A DNA stretch of 48,652 bases from Candidatus Hebobacterum abditum (GCA_029821875.1 JALGXW010000028.1:1-48652); one strand, 5' to 3'; counted from the first letter of the stretch, positions 31,504 to 39,864 are shown. The notes: generated by a model not told the origin, from the letters alone. Numbers and translations: made by a program.

Positions 31504-33357
31504 ATGCCGAGGAAGCTGACCGCCCTGCTGCAGGAGCCCGTGCTGGACGAAGCGCCGAGCGAGCTGCAGTACGATGACATGCTCGAGGATCTCTCGGTCG
31601 AGGCGCTTCAGCGAAGGCCCCTCTATGGCTACCGCGGGAAGACAGCGCGGCAGGTGAGAGCACGAGTGCAAGAGGTCAGGCGGCTCGTGAGGCGATGCCT
31701 CCACCTCCCGGTCCGATCCGTGCCGGGCAAGCCACTCCGGGTTGCCGAGCGCAAGCCCGTCCAGTTCGAAGGCTTCTCGATTACGCCCGTCCTGATCGAG
31801 CGCTCGCGCGGATGGTTTGTGACGGCCCACCTCTACCTGCCGGACGGACTGGCGCAGCCGGCGCCCGCGGTCATGCACCTTCATGGGCACGCCTACGACG
31901 GGAAGTTCAACCAGAACTACATGCGGCTGTGCCGGGGCCTCGCCCGCCGGGGATTCGTGGTGCTGTTCGTTGACTTCCCCGAGGCCGGGGAGCGGAAGGG
32001 CACGGGCCATGCGCTCTGGTATCCGAACATGGCCGATCTGCCCCTCCAGAGGATCATGGTGGAGGACAACTCGGCCGCCTTTACCTATCTCGCCAGCCTC
32101 CCCTTCGTCGACGGGAAGCGCATCGGCGCCAGGGGGACCTCCGGCGGAGGGAACCAGACCGCCTTCTTCTCCGCCGCCGATGACCGAGTCGCAGCGGCCG
32201 CGCCCAGCAATGCGCCGACCATCATCGCAGAGCATGCGGCCTCGGGCTCTGGCGCCTACTGCCACTGCGAGGCGATTCCCGGCCTCGTCGGGGCCGGTGT
32301 CGAGTATCACGACCTGCTGGCGGCGATGGCGCCTAAGCCCGTGCGCGTCTTCGCCGGAATCCGGGACCCGTTGTTCCCCATCATCGGGGCGCGCCGGGCG
32401 GTGGCCGAGGCAGCCATCGCCTACCGCTCCCTCGGCGCGGGGGGTGGATGCAGCCTGGAGGAGCACTACTGCGAGCACGCCTGCCCGGCCGCGATGCGGG
32501 AGGGAACCTACCGGTTCTTCCAGGCTGCTCTCAAGATGCCGGGCGACACGCGGGGAACAGGCGGGGAAGGCGACGACATCGATACAAGCGATCCGCGCCT
32601 GCAGGCAATGCCGCGGCAACCCGCCAGATTCCTCACCATTCCGGACCTCTACCGCAGTGAACTGCGCGGCCTCCCCCATAAGCGTCCGAGCGCAGCGCGG
32701 CTTAATGGGCTTCTGGGCAGGCGATCCTCCGACTCCAAGCCCCGCGAGCTTGTCGCCGCGCCCGGCCAGCAATACCTGCGGGTGCTCCTGCGGATGGGCG
32801 ACGGCGGCCTGGTGCCCTTGGCGGTGAGGGCGGCCCGTCCCGGCCGGATCACGCTCGGAGTAGCCGACGGTGGTAAGCAAGAGACGCTCAAGCGCATTGC
32901 CTCTCGGCGCGGCCGAGTGGCTGCCTTCGACTGGCGGGGACAGGGCGAAACGGCCCCGCCGACACATGAATGGCAGCAGCGGGCCGCGCATTATCTCTCC
33001 TACTCCGGCCATGCCCTGGCGGGCGGCCGAGTGACCGATTTGATCGGCGCCTTCCGGTGGCTCACGCGAAAGGGCTTCGAAGTGGACAAGGTGCTCGCGT
33101 TCGGCGGCGAGGCCAGCCTCATCGCGCTCCTCGCCGCCTCCGTCGAGCTGGACTTCCCGAGCGTTGAACTGCACGGCCTGCCACGCACCTTCAAGGACGC
33201 GCCCGGCCTGATGGGCCAGGTCAGATACACCGCCTGGGTGCCGGGGCTGGCGAAGGTCACCGACATCCCTCAGCTTCTCCGTGGACTCGGCAGGCGGGCC
33301 GTCGTGCGCAAGTGGCTGAAGCCGGGTGCGGAGAAGGCGCGGGAGGGGTATACATAG
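31504..33357 (+). CDS. Alpha/beta hydrolase (acetyl xylan esterase-like), two-lobed
   Basis: A 617-residue protein starting at ATG 31504 behind GAGGAGG. The N-terminal half is a full alpha/beta hydrolase: oxyanion-type HLHGHAYDGK (125-134), nucleophile elbow GTSGGG with Ser213, Asp288 in AGIRDPLFP and His325 (or His321) in HYCEHACP. It resembles the large AXE1/abhydrolase_7 esterases encoded next to polysaccharide genes. The C-terminal half (about 345-617) repeats hydrolase-like features (FDWRGQGET, LAFGGEASLIALLAAS) but has no Ser elbow, so it looks like a degenerate second lobe. No signal peptide is visible. It stands upstream of the YfiH gene by 46 bases. Confidence 0.82.
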   Translation: MPRKLTALLQEPVLDEAPSELQYDDMLEDLSVEALQRRPLYGYRGKTARQVRARVQEVRRLVRRCLHLPVRSVPGKPLRVAERKPVQFEGFSITPVLIERSRGWFVTAHLYLPDGLAQPAPAVMHLHGHAYDGKFNQNYMRLCRGLARRGFVVLFVDFPEAGERKGTGHALWYPNMADLPLQRIMVEDNSAAFTYLASLPFVDGKRIGARGTSGGGNQTAFFSAADDRVAAAAPSNAPTIIAEHAASGSGAYCHCEAIPGLVGAGVEYHDLLAAMAPKPVRVFAGIRDPLFPIIGARRAVAEAAIAYRSLGAGGGCSLEEHYCEHACPAAMREGTYRFFQAALKMPGDTRGTGGEGDDIDTSDPRLQAMPRQPARFLTIPDLYRSELRGLPHKRPSAARLNGLLGRRSSDSKPRELVAAPGQQYLRVLLRMGDGGLVPLAVRAARPGRITLGVADGGKQETLKRIASRRGRVAAFDWRGQGETAPPTHEWQQRAAHYLSYSGHALAGGRVTDLIGAFRWLTRKGFEVDKVLAFGGEASLIALLAASVELDFPSVELHGLPRTFKDAPGLMGQVRYTAWVPGLAKVTDIPQLLRGLGRRAVVRKWLKPGAEKAREGYT

Positions 33358-33403
33358 CTCCCTTCCGAGGTCGACGCATACATTCCCAAACGCGAGCGGC
33401 CCC

Positions 33404-34207
33404 GTGATCGCCAGATCGCACGATTCGCTGGACTTGTGGCAGTTCGGACTTCTCGCCACGCACGACTCGGTGTGTCATGCCGTGACCGGCCGGCGCGGGG
33501 GCGTGAGCGAAGCGTCATACGCCGAACTGAACCTTGCCCTTCACGTTGGGGATGGGGCTCACCACGTCATCGAGAACCGCCGACGCGTCTGCGCGTCCCT
33601 CGGCCTCGACTTCCGGACGCTTACCTTTGCACAGCAAGTGCACGCGGACGCTGTGCGCGTGGTCACCCGGGACCAGGCCGGAGCCGGCCGCGAGCGGTTT
33701 GAGGACGGCATCCCGCAAGCCGACGGGCTCGTGGCCGCCGAGAGCGGTATCGCTCTGGCGGTCGTAGTGGCCGATTGTGTTCCGCTCATCTTCTATGATC
33801 CGACGAACCGGGTGATCGGTGCTGTCCACGCGGGCTGGCGGGGGACCGCCGCCGGCATCGCGGCCAAGATCGTGCGTTGTCTCGCGGAGGAGTTCGGAAC
33901 AGCCCCCGGCGATCTCGTGGTCGGCCTTGGCCCCGCCATCGGGTCCTGCTGCTACAGGGTCAGCGCTGAGGTCATTGAGGCCTTGAACCAGTCCGGCTAT
34001 CCCGCGCCTGTTGCTGAGAGGCGCGGGGAGAGCTGGTTCGCCGACCTAGCGGCGGCGAACCAGCAGCAGCTCGCGGCGGCGGGGCTGGCAGCTGACAAGA
34101 TCGAGCTATCCGGAATCTGCACGAGCTGCAATCACGACGAATTCTTCTCCGAGCGGAAGCTGGGCAGGCCGACCGGCCGATTCGCGGCCATCGTCGCGCT
34201 GAGGTAG
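33404..34207 (+). CDS. YfiH/LACC1 family purine nucleoside phosphorylase (formerly polyphenol oxidase)
   Basis: A 267-residue protein; GTG 33404 is the best start (the upstream frame overlaps the preceding gene). The zinc site of the family is complete: His80 in FAQQVHADAV, Cys125 in VVADCVPLIF and His142 in GAVHAGWRGT. The motifs GPAIGSCCY and SGICTSCNHDEFFSER are also present. Members act on adenosine, inosine and related nucleosides as phosphorylase/deaminase, or in cell-wall quality control in E. coli. The stop codon region GAGGTAG provides the ribosome site of the following LysE remnant, showing the two were once one unit. Confidence 0.92.
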   Translation: MIARSHDSLDLWQFGLLATHDSVCHAVTGRRGGVSEASYAELNLALHVGDGAHHVIENRRRVCASLGLDFRTLTFAQQVHADAVRVVTRDQAGAGRERFEDGIPQADGLVAAESGIALAVVVADCVPLIFYDPTNRVIGAVHAGWRGTAAGIAAKIVRCLAEEFGTAPGDLVVGLGPAIGSCCYRVSAEVIEALNQSGYPAPVAERRGESWFADLAAANQQQLAAAGLAADKIELSGICTSCNHDEFFSERKLGRPTGRFAAIVALR

Positions 34208-34212
34208 GGTCT

Positions 34213-34553
34213 TTGGAGACTGCGTTTCTGGCGAAGGGCCTCGTCGTTGGTCTCTCCATCGCGGCCCCGGTGGGGCCGATCGGCGTGCTCTGCGTTCGGC
34301 GGTCCCTGGCCTGGGGAAGGACGGCCGGATTGGTGAGCGGGATGGGAGCGGCCTCGGCCCGGACCGTCGGCTCGGCCGCGCTGCTGACGGGGGGGTATTC
34401 CTCGGATCGGCGCTGTGGTGGGTGATCCTGAGCGGGGTGGTCGGCGCCACCCGCTCGCGTCTTGGCCCGGTGTCCCTGGTGTGGGTGATCCGGCTCGCCG
34501 GCGCGGTGATCGCCGGGTTCGGAGTTGCCGCGTTGACTCGCCTGGCTGGCTAG
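34213..34553 (+). pseudogene. Decayed LysE-family amino-acid exporter
   Basis: Start TTG 34213 with GAGGTAGGGT upstream. The first frame gives FLAKGLVVGLSIAAPVGPIG, the hallmark N-terminus of LysE/RhtB exporters (normally about 200 residues), then ends early. A second frame, one base shifted, continues VFLGSALWWVILSGVV, VRLAG-like VIRLAGAVIAGFGVAALTRL and stops at 34551-34553, which is the normal LysE C-terminus. Together they cover only some 113 codons, so the central part is deleted. The frames change around a run of seven G (34389-34395). Exporter function is surely lost unless the shift is an assembly error, which would not restore the missing middle. Confidence 0.85.
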
Positions 34554-34626
34554 GGCCGGGTGAGCACTCGTCTTACCCTGAGCCGGACCAACCATGCAGA
34601 GCGGGAGCCTACCGTGCCACATGATT

Positions 34627-35205
34627 TCAGCCTGTCGACGGATGGCGGCCGTCGGCATCGGCGGCCAGTCGCTCCACCGTGTCCTGGAGAAGCGCGGCCG
34701 TGCGCTTGAGGTCGTAGTGCGCCTCCAGCAGCCTCTTCACGCCATCGGCGTGCCAGCTCAACAGCTTCAGCAGCATGATCACGCCTACCAGACACAGCAC
34801 GATAACGCCCGGGTCAGACATCGCCGACTCGAGCTCCGACCAAAGGCTGAGGATCAGCGCCACGGCCAGGCAGATCGCGAGGGCCGTCGAGATCATGCTC
34901 ACCGTGCCAAAGTACCGAATGCTGCGATTCAGTGCATCGGGCGCCCCAGACGAGCGCTTCGTCAGGAACACGGCACCGACGATGGCACCGGCGAAGACAG
35001 CAAGGACGACGATGGGCACGGCCCGTTCGTGAAACGGCGGCTCGTAGTCCGCGGGCGGCGGAGGCCCCGCCGGGTGTCCGTGCGCGACCCAGGCCCCGCT
35101 GGAGTCTCTGATCCACGTGTCCTCAGGCCCCCGAACCAGGAACAGCAAGAGCGCGAGCGCCCACACGATAAGAAAGACCCATCGAGCCACGTGCCAGAAC
35201 CTCAT
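34627..35205 (-). CDS. Four-TM membrane protein paired with an HTH gene
   Basis: A 192-residue protein starting at ATG 35203-35205 (GGGGAAGAG upstream), overlapping the HTH gene's stop as ATGA. Four hydrophobic segments: about residues 6-25, 62-82, 101-124 and 134-152. Between the first two lies a Pro-rich extracytoplasmic loop (AGPPPPADYEPPFHERA). The C-terminal 40 residues (HADGVKRLLEAHYDLKRTAALLQDTVERLAAD) form an amphipathic, probably coiled-coil cytoplasmic helix. No known family. Translational coupling to a small DNA-binding protein suggests a regulated pair. Confidence 0.72.
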   Translation of the reverse strand: MRFWHVARWVFLIVWALALLLFLVRGPEDTWIRDSSGAWVAHGHPAGPPPPADYEPPFHERAVPIVVLAVFAGAIVGAVFLTKRSSGAPDALNRSIRYFGTVSMISTALAICLAVALILSLWSELESAMSDPGVIVLCLVGVIMLLKLLSWHADGVKRLLEAHYDLKRTAALLQDTVERLAADADGRHPSTG

Positions 35206-35399
35206 CTCTTCCCCTTCTCCTTCCCGGGGTCCACCTTCTTGGACTCCAGCCAAGCATCCACATCCCGTTTGTCGAACTTGATGTTGCGAGCGGTCAAGCG
35301 AATGTACCGGGGGCAGTCGCCGGACTGGATGTACCGGTAGATGGTCCGCTTGCTCTCCCCCAAGTACTCGGCGAGTTCGTCCACAGACATCAGGTACAC
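35202..35399 (-). CDS. Small excisionase/MerR-type HTH DNA-binding protein
   Basis: A 65-residue protein. I choose GTG 35397-35399, which lies nine bases after a strong GGAGGT; an ATG four codons later and a TTG further upstream are alternatives. SVDELAEYLGESKRTIYRYI is a winged-helix HTH_17 motif, and DKRDVDAWLESKK is its usual C-terminal helix. A basic tail (KVDPGKEKGKR) follows. Such proteins are found as phage excisionases and as small regulators. No integrase or other phage gene is near, so a local regulator is more likely. It is first in a two-gene unit with the 4-TM protein. Confidence 0.85.
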   Translation of the reverse strand: MYLMSVDELAEYLGESKRTIYRYIQSGDCPRYIRLTARNIKFDKRDVDAWLESKKVDPGKEKGKR

Positions 35400-35441
35400 G
35401 TTCAGCCCACCTCCCCTTCCTGACAATTTACCTGCTGCAGT

Positions 35442-35478
35442 GACATTTCATGCCAATTATACCTCAAAAGAGACATTT
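35442..35478 (-). repeat. Paired 7-bp direct repeats, possible operator
   Basis: AAATGTC on the minus strand occurs at 35472-35478 and again at 35442-35448, exactly 30 bases apart (three helical turns). One copy overlaps the -35 box and the other covers the expected transcription start of the HTH gene. The arrangement would suit autoregulation by the small HTH protein. Confidence 0.4.
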
Positions 35479-35483
35479 GTCAA
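35456..35483 (-). promoter_or_regulatory. Perfect-consensus sigma-70 promoter of the HTH/4-TM pair
   Basis: On the minus strand TTGACA (35478-35483), 16 bases, TATAAT (35456-35461). All 12 hexamer bases match consensus. The start should fall near 35449, giving a leader of about 50 bases that contains GGAGGT. It is the strongest promoter visible in the window and lies in a rare AT-rich patch. Confidence 0.85.
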
Positions 35484-35517
35484 GAGCCAAAAGCCGGATC
35501 GGCCGGGGCGGAGAGCC

Positions 35518-35546
35518 TTGATCTTGGCATGGGCATGTGCTAAGCT
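35518..35546 (+). promoter_or_regulatory. Weak promoter candidate for the TIM-barrel gene
   Basis: TTGATC (35518-35523), 17 bases, TAAGCT (35541-35546). The -35 box has four of six consensus bases and the -10 box only three. It points toward the isomerase-like gene at 35608, divergent from the HTH promoter. Confidence 0.25.
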
Positions 35547-35607
35547 TCGCGGCGCGGGCGGCTGTGCCGCCTGCGTTTCCACGTATGGGAACCTGCGAGG
35601 AGGTCAC

Positions 35608-36447
35608 ATGTACCCTGCGCTGAGCCCGGGGATGATCGGAGCAGAACTGCCGTTCGAGGAGTGTGCACGGCTGGCCGCCGAGGTCGGCTTCAAGGGGATT
35701 GCGGTGGACTTGACGGCGGCCGCCGAGGACCCCGACGGCGTGCGGCGGGTGCTAGAGGTCAACAAGCTGGCCCCGGCCGCCTGGGGGCTCCCCGTCGAGT
35801 TCCGGAGGGATGATGACACGTTCCGTAAGGGGCTGTCGGGCCTGCCGGAGGTTGCCAAGACCGCGAAGGTGATAGGGGCCCTGCGCTACGCCACCTGGAT
35901 CCTGCCGTTCTCCGACGAGCGCCCGTTCGAGGAGAACTTCGACGTCCACAAGACCCGCCTGCGCGCCTGCGCCGAAGTGCTGGCCGAGCACGACTGCAGG
36001 CTCGGCCTGGAGTTCGTGGGCACAGGGACCATGAGAAAGGGACACGCTCACGAGTTCATCCACACACAGGACGGCATGCTCGAACTCTGTGAGGCGATCG
36101 GCACGGGGAACCTCGGGCTGCTGTTCGACTCATTCCACTGGTATACGTCTCACGGGACCAGGGACGACATCCACAAGCTGAGCGATGCCCTCGTCGTCGA
36201 CGTTCACATCAACGATGCCGCAGAGGGTAGAGGCCCCAACGAACAGATCGACAACGAGCGCCGCCTGCCCGGCGAGAGCGGCGTGATCGACCTCACGACC
36301 TTCCTCCAAGGCCTGCAGCAGATCGGCTACACCGGCCCCGTGACACCCGAGCCCTTCAGCCAGAGGCTACGTGAGATGCCGCCGGACGAGGCGGTGCGTA
36401 CAACCGCGAAGGCGCTGCTGAAGGTGTGGGAGCAGGCTGACCTCTAA
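35608..36447 (+). CDS. Sugar phosphate isomerase/epimerase-like TIM barrel (AP endonuclease family 2)
   Basis: A 279-residue protein. ATG 35608 follows GAGGAGGTCAC; longer frames run back into the promoter region. The fold is the xylose-isomerase-like barrel: PFEECARLAAEVGFKGIAVD at the start, LGLEFVGTGT with a metal-binding Glu, GLLFDSFHWY (Asp and His), VVDVHINDA (His/Asp) and TPEPFSQ (last Glu). This matches inosose dehydratase, hydroxypyruvate isomerase and ketose 3-epimerase relatives. The reaction is unknown; a role in sugar or inositol breakdown fits the glycosidase-rich context. It is convergent with the moeA fusion gene, 83 bases away. Confidence 0.87.
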   Translation: MYPALSPGMIGAELPFEECARLAAEVGFKGIAVDLTAAAEDPDGVRRVLEVNKLAPAAWGLPVEFRRDDDTFRKGLSGLPEVAKTAKVIGALRYATWILPFSDERPFEENFDVHKTRLRACAEVLAEHDCRLGLEFVGTGTMRKGHAHEFIHTQDGMLELCEAIGTGNLGLLFDSFHWYTSHGTRDDIHKLSDALVVDVHINDAAEGRGPNEQIDNERRLPGESGVIDLTTFLQGLQQIGYTGPVTPEPFSQRLREMPPDEAVRTTAKALLKVWEQADL

Positions 36448-36530
36448 CGCCTGGGGCCGTTGGGTTCACGCTTCGGCGTAGTCCCGGGCCGCTTCCCAAG
36501 GACACTGGCTCTCGCGCGGGCCGGACTGCC

Positions 36531-38483
36531 TCACGGCCGCTTCTGTACCGCGCCGGTCTCTCGCGAGTCGTAGCCGCCCAGGGCCGCCAGCTCTGCCCGG
36601 AATCGCTCGCCTTCCAGAGCGGCCTTCAAGGCGTGTCCGAGTCGAGATGTCCACGTCTCCGCCCGCATCGCGAGGTCGTATCGCTCCATAGCCAGAGGCA
36701 CGAAGTCCAGGGCCCGAGCGCGTGCCGCCGCGAGAATCCCCAGGCCGGCATCGGCCGACCCCGTCTCCACCATCGACGCGACTGCGAGGTGGGTGAACAC
36801 CTCTCGCCTGTAGCCATTGACCTGACCCGGGTCGATGCCACGCTTGGAGAGCTCGCTGTCCAGGAGCACCCGAGTTCCCGCCCCTCCCTGGCGGTTCACA
36901 AATGTCACGTCCGGGCGCGCCAGATCCTCCCAGGCTCGGATCTTCTTCGGGTTGCCGGGCGGGACGATGAAGCCCTGCTGGCGATGGGCGATGGTGACGA
37001 GCAGGACTTCCGCACCTTCGAAGAGCTGGCACACATAGGGCCAGTTGTACTCCTCGGTGTCGGGGTCGAGCAGGTGGGTGCCGGCCATATGGCAGAATCC
37101 CCGCTCCAGCGCCGCCAGCCCCGCCAAGCTGCCGACATGGGTCGAGGTCACGGTTAGGTCCGGGTCTGCAGATGGAATCTCGCTGGCAAGCAAGTCGAGC
37201 GCGACGTCGTGGCTGCCGGTGATCAGCACAGTGCTGCGGACCTCGTGCTCGGGCCGGAGCAGCTCGCACTCGGCCTCCGCTCCCCGTGGCAGCCCCTCGC
37301 TCAGCGCGGGGATGAGCAGCAGCCCGTCGGCCCGTGCCAGCGTGCGCACCAGGCCCGCACCCCGTGCGCACGGGATGGCCACCAGGCGTCCGCCGACTTC
37401 GCCCAGGTTCACGCGAATGAACTCCTCGCTGCCCGCGGGGGACGTGATCTTGCGGCTCACGATGGCGGCCACGCGCCGTCTCTGCGGCGCTGCCAGCCCA
37501 AGCATCCGACATATCGTCGGGACCACGAAGAGATCGCAGCACAGCATCGCCGACACCGGATAGCCGGGAAGCGCAATGACCGGCGTGCCTTTCACGACAC
37601 CCAGCGCGACTGGCTTCCCCGGCCGCATCGCCACCCCGTGCACGAGGACCTCGCCGGCCGTGCGGATCGCGCCCGCCGTGAAGTCCCGCTCCCCGGCCGA
37701 CGCGCCGGCCAGGGTGAGCACCAGATCGTACTGCTCGCACGCCTGCTCGATCGCTCGGCACAGCGCCTCGGGATCGTCGCCCACCGTCGGCCGGCGGACA
37801 GTTTTGGCTCCGACCTCCGTCAGGCGGGCCGCAAGCATCGGCGAGTTGAAGTCCGGGATCTGGCCGGGCTCCTTCGCCTCTCCCGGCGGGACTATCTCGG
37901 GTCCGGTGGGGATGATGGCCACCCGCGGCGACCGAACCACCTCGACTTCAAGGACGCCCGCGGCGAGCAGCGCCCCGATGTCCGGAGCGCGGAGGCGGTG
38001 GCGCGCAGGCACGACGACTTCGGTTGCGACGACGTCTTCGCCGATAGCGCGGGTGTGCTGCCACGGCGACGCGGCGGCCACGATCTCCAGCTCGCCTTCA
38101 CCCGTCTCCGCCACGTCTTCTATCATGATCACGGCATCCGCTTCCTCGGGAAGCGGATCGCCGGTGTTCACGTGCACCGCCTCCGCGCCGGGCTGCAGTC
38201 GCTTCGGCGACGTCCGCGACGCGCCTGCGGTGTCGGCCGCGCGCACGGCAATACCGTCCATCGCGGCCGCATGATAGTGGGGCGAGGAGGTGGCCGCAGA
38301 GACAGGCCGGGTGGTCACACGGTGAAGCGCGCTCTCGCTCCGGATCGTCTCGCTGTCGAGGACATTGCCGAGGTCGAGGCGCGTGCACGCCTCCTGCCAG
38401 ATCGCTCTCGCCTCACTGAGGGGGATGCTTCTGAGATAGATCTCGCGCCGCCCCTGTGGCTTCGCCTCGTCCTTCCCGGTCAT
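36531..38483 (-). CDS. MoeA molybdenum insertase fused to a PBP-like (COG1910) domain
   Basis: A 650-residue two-domain protein. Residues 1 to about 415 are MoeA: YHAAAMDGIAVRA, HVNTGDPLPEEADAVIMIED, VAIIPTGPEI, LTLAGASAGERDF, MRPGKPVALG and ALPGYPVSAML, covering the ligation of molybdate to adenylylated molybdopterin. Residues about 425-640 are a periplasmic-binding-protein-like domain (LITGSHDVALDLLASEI, THVGSLAGLAALERG, FVNRQGGAGTRVLLD, GYRREVFTHLAVASMVETG), without signal peptide, thought to bind a ligand such as molybdate in the cytoplasm. The SGG of normal MoeA reads AGASAG here. Its ATG overlaps the stop of the upstream moeA as TAATG, so the two are coupled. Confidence 0.93.
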   Translation of the reverse strand: MTGKDEAKPQGRREIYLRSIPLSEARAIWQEACTRLDLGNVLDSETIRSESALHRVTTRPVSAATSSPHYHAAAMDGIAVRAADTAGASRTSPKRLQPGAEAVHVNTGDPLPEEADAVIMIEDVAETGEGELEIVAAASPWQHTRAIGEDVVATEVVVPARHRLRAPDIGALLAAGVLEVEVVRSPRVAIIPTGPEIVPPGEAKEPGQIPDFNSPMLAARLTEVGAKTVRRPTVGDDPEALCRAIEQACEQYDLVLTLAGASAGERDFTAGAIRTAGEVLVHGVAMRPGKPVALGVVKGTPVIALPGYPVSAMLCCDLFVVPTICRMLGLAAPQRRRVAAIVSRKITSPAGSEEFIRVNLGEVGGRLVAIPCARGAGLVRTLARADGLLLIPALSEGLPRGAEAECELLRPEHEVRSTVLITGSHDVALDLLASEIPSADPDLTVTSTHVGSLAGLAALERGFCHMAGTHLLDPDTEEYNWPYVCQLFEGAEVLLVTIAHRQQGFIVPPGNPKKIRAWEDLARPDVTFVNRQGGAGTRVLLDSELSKRGIDPGQVNGYRREVFTHLAVASMVETGSADAGLGILAAARARALDFVPLAMERYDLAMRAETWTSRLGHALKAALEGERFRAELAALGGYDSRETGAVQKRP

Positions 38484-39727
38484 TACAGTGGCTCGACCTC
38501 GACGTCGTCACCGGCGTAGAGCCCCTCCGCCGCGGCCGGAACGCGCACCAGGCCGTTCGCCCGAACGAGAGTGGAGATCAGCGCGGATGGCCCCAGCAGT
38601 GGTGTTGCGGCATACCCGCCCTCCGTCTCCTCCAGCAGCACCGGCAGGAACTCCTCCCGGCCGGCCTGGGAGGCGAAGTTCCGCGTCAATGTCGCCTCGA
38701 CGGTCTCCTGAGCCCCTGCGCGCTCAGGGCACTCCGTTCGGAGAATCGGGGCGACCAGCTCCCGGAAGATGATCAGGCATGAAGTCGGGTGGCCCGGCAT
38801 GCCGAAGATAGGGACCTCTCCCACAAGCCCGATGATCACGGGCTTTCCCGGCTTCACGGCGAGTCCGTGGACGAGGACGCCCGGCTCGCCGAGGGAGTCG
38901 ATGATCTCGCGGATCACGTCTTCCACCCCAACCGACGTGCCGCCCGATACGAGCAGGAGATCGACGCCGGTGAGGCCCCGCGCCAAGGCCGACCGGATCG
39001 CGTCTGGCTCGTCTGTGACGATGCCCAGGTCGACTGGCTCGCCCGCGTGCGAGCGGACAGCCGCCTGGAGCGCCGGGCCGTTCATGTCCCGTATCCGGCC
39101 GGGAGGAGCGTCCTCGGTGTGGGGGACGAGTTCGGAGCCGGTGGAGAGCACGCCGACACGCGCCCGCCGCACCATCACCTCGGCGATGCCGAGTCCGGCC
39201 AGCGCCGACACATCTTGCGGCCGCAGGCGATGACCAGCGGACAGGATGATCTCCCCTTCCTTGACGTCGTCGCCACGCCGAACGACGTTCTCACCAGGAG
39301 CAACAGGCCGGAGAACCTCGGCCGTGTCCTCGCCCCAGGGCTGTGTGTGCTCGACCATCACGACCGCGTCGGCACCTGTGGGGAGCATGCCTCCGGTCGG
39401 GATGCCGGCAGTCTGTTGGTGAGATAGCGAGATCGTTGGCTCCTCCCCCATCACGACCTGCCCCACCAGCTTGAGGTAGGCGGGGAGCCCCTCGGAGGCG
39501 CCGAAGGTGTCCTCCGCTCGAACCGCGTAGCCATCCATGATCGAACGGTCGAAGGGCGGAAGATCGGTGGGGCAGATGACATCCTCGACTAGCGCGAGGC
39601 CGACGGCCTCCGAGATCGCCGTTGGCCGTCCGCTGAAGCGCCCTTCCCGCAGCCGCGCAGGCAGCGCCTCCCACAGGATGCGGCGGGCGTTTTCGAGGCT
39701 CTTCAGGTGGCGGAGCTCACGCGACAC
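38483..39727 (-). CDS. moeA: Molybdopterin molybdenumtransferase
   Basis: A 414-residue MoeA without extra domain. Signatures are PPFDRSIMDGYAVRAED, PTGGMLPTGADAVVMVEH, GVLSTGSELV, LLLVSGGTSVGVEDV, VKPGKPVIIGL and FGMPGHPTSCLI, all in the usual order, so the molybdate-insertion site is intact. The start is GTG 39725-39727, the first good one after the upstream stop, though its ribosome site is poor. It is coupled to the MoeA-PBP fusion behind it. Two MoeA proteins encoded together are often seen in organisms using both molybdenum and tungsten enzymes; which metal each serves here cannot be told. No mobA, moaA or molybdate ABC gene is in the window. Confidence 0.95.
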   Translation of the reverse strand: MSRELRHLKSLENARRILWEALPARLREGRFSGRPTAISEAVGLALVEDVICPTDLPPFDRSIMDGYAVRAEDTFGASEGLPAYLKLVGQVVMGEEPTISLSHQQTAGIPTGGMLPTGADAVVMVEHTQPWGEDTAEVLRPVAPGENVVRRGDDVKEGEIILSAGHRLRPQDVSALAGLGIAEVMVRRARVGVLSTGSELVPHTEDAPPGRIRDMNGPALQAAVRSHAGEPVDLGIVTDEPDAIRSALARGLTGVDLLLVSGGTSVGVEDVIREIIDSLGEPGVLVHGLAVKPGKPVIIGLVGEVPIFGMPGHPTSCLIIFRELVAPILRTECPERAGAQETVEATLTRNFASQAGREEFLPVLLEETEGGYAATPLLGPSALISTLVRANGLVRVPAAAEGLYAGDDVEVEPL

Positions 39728-39864
39728 CGGGAGTGCGCTCTCGCTGCGTAAGCGCTAGGAGTGCGTTCGACGGGGAATGCGGGCGGTCCTACGTGACGGG
39801 GAGCACAGAGCACCGGAATGAGATCGAGGTTGGACCTCGAGCCGCGCCGCGCGGGGTCACAGCA

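Noticed and set aside
35202-35399. Phage excisionase and possible integrated element
   Set aside because: The HTH fold fits, but there is no integrase, attachment repeat or other phage gene in the surroundings, and flanking genes are chromosomal.
35526-35546. Sigma-54-like GG/GC pair in TGGCATGGGCATGTGC
   Set aside because: The spacing between GG and GC is 11, not 10, bases, and no activator gene is near.
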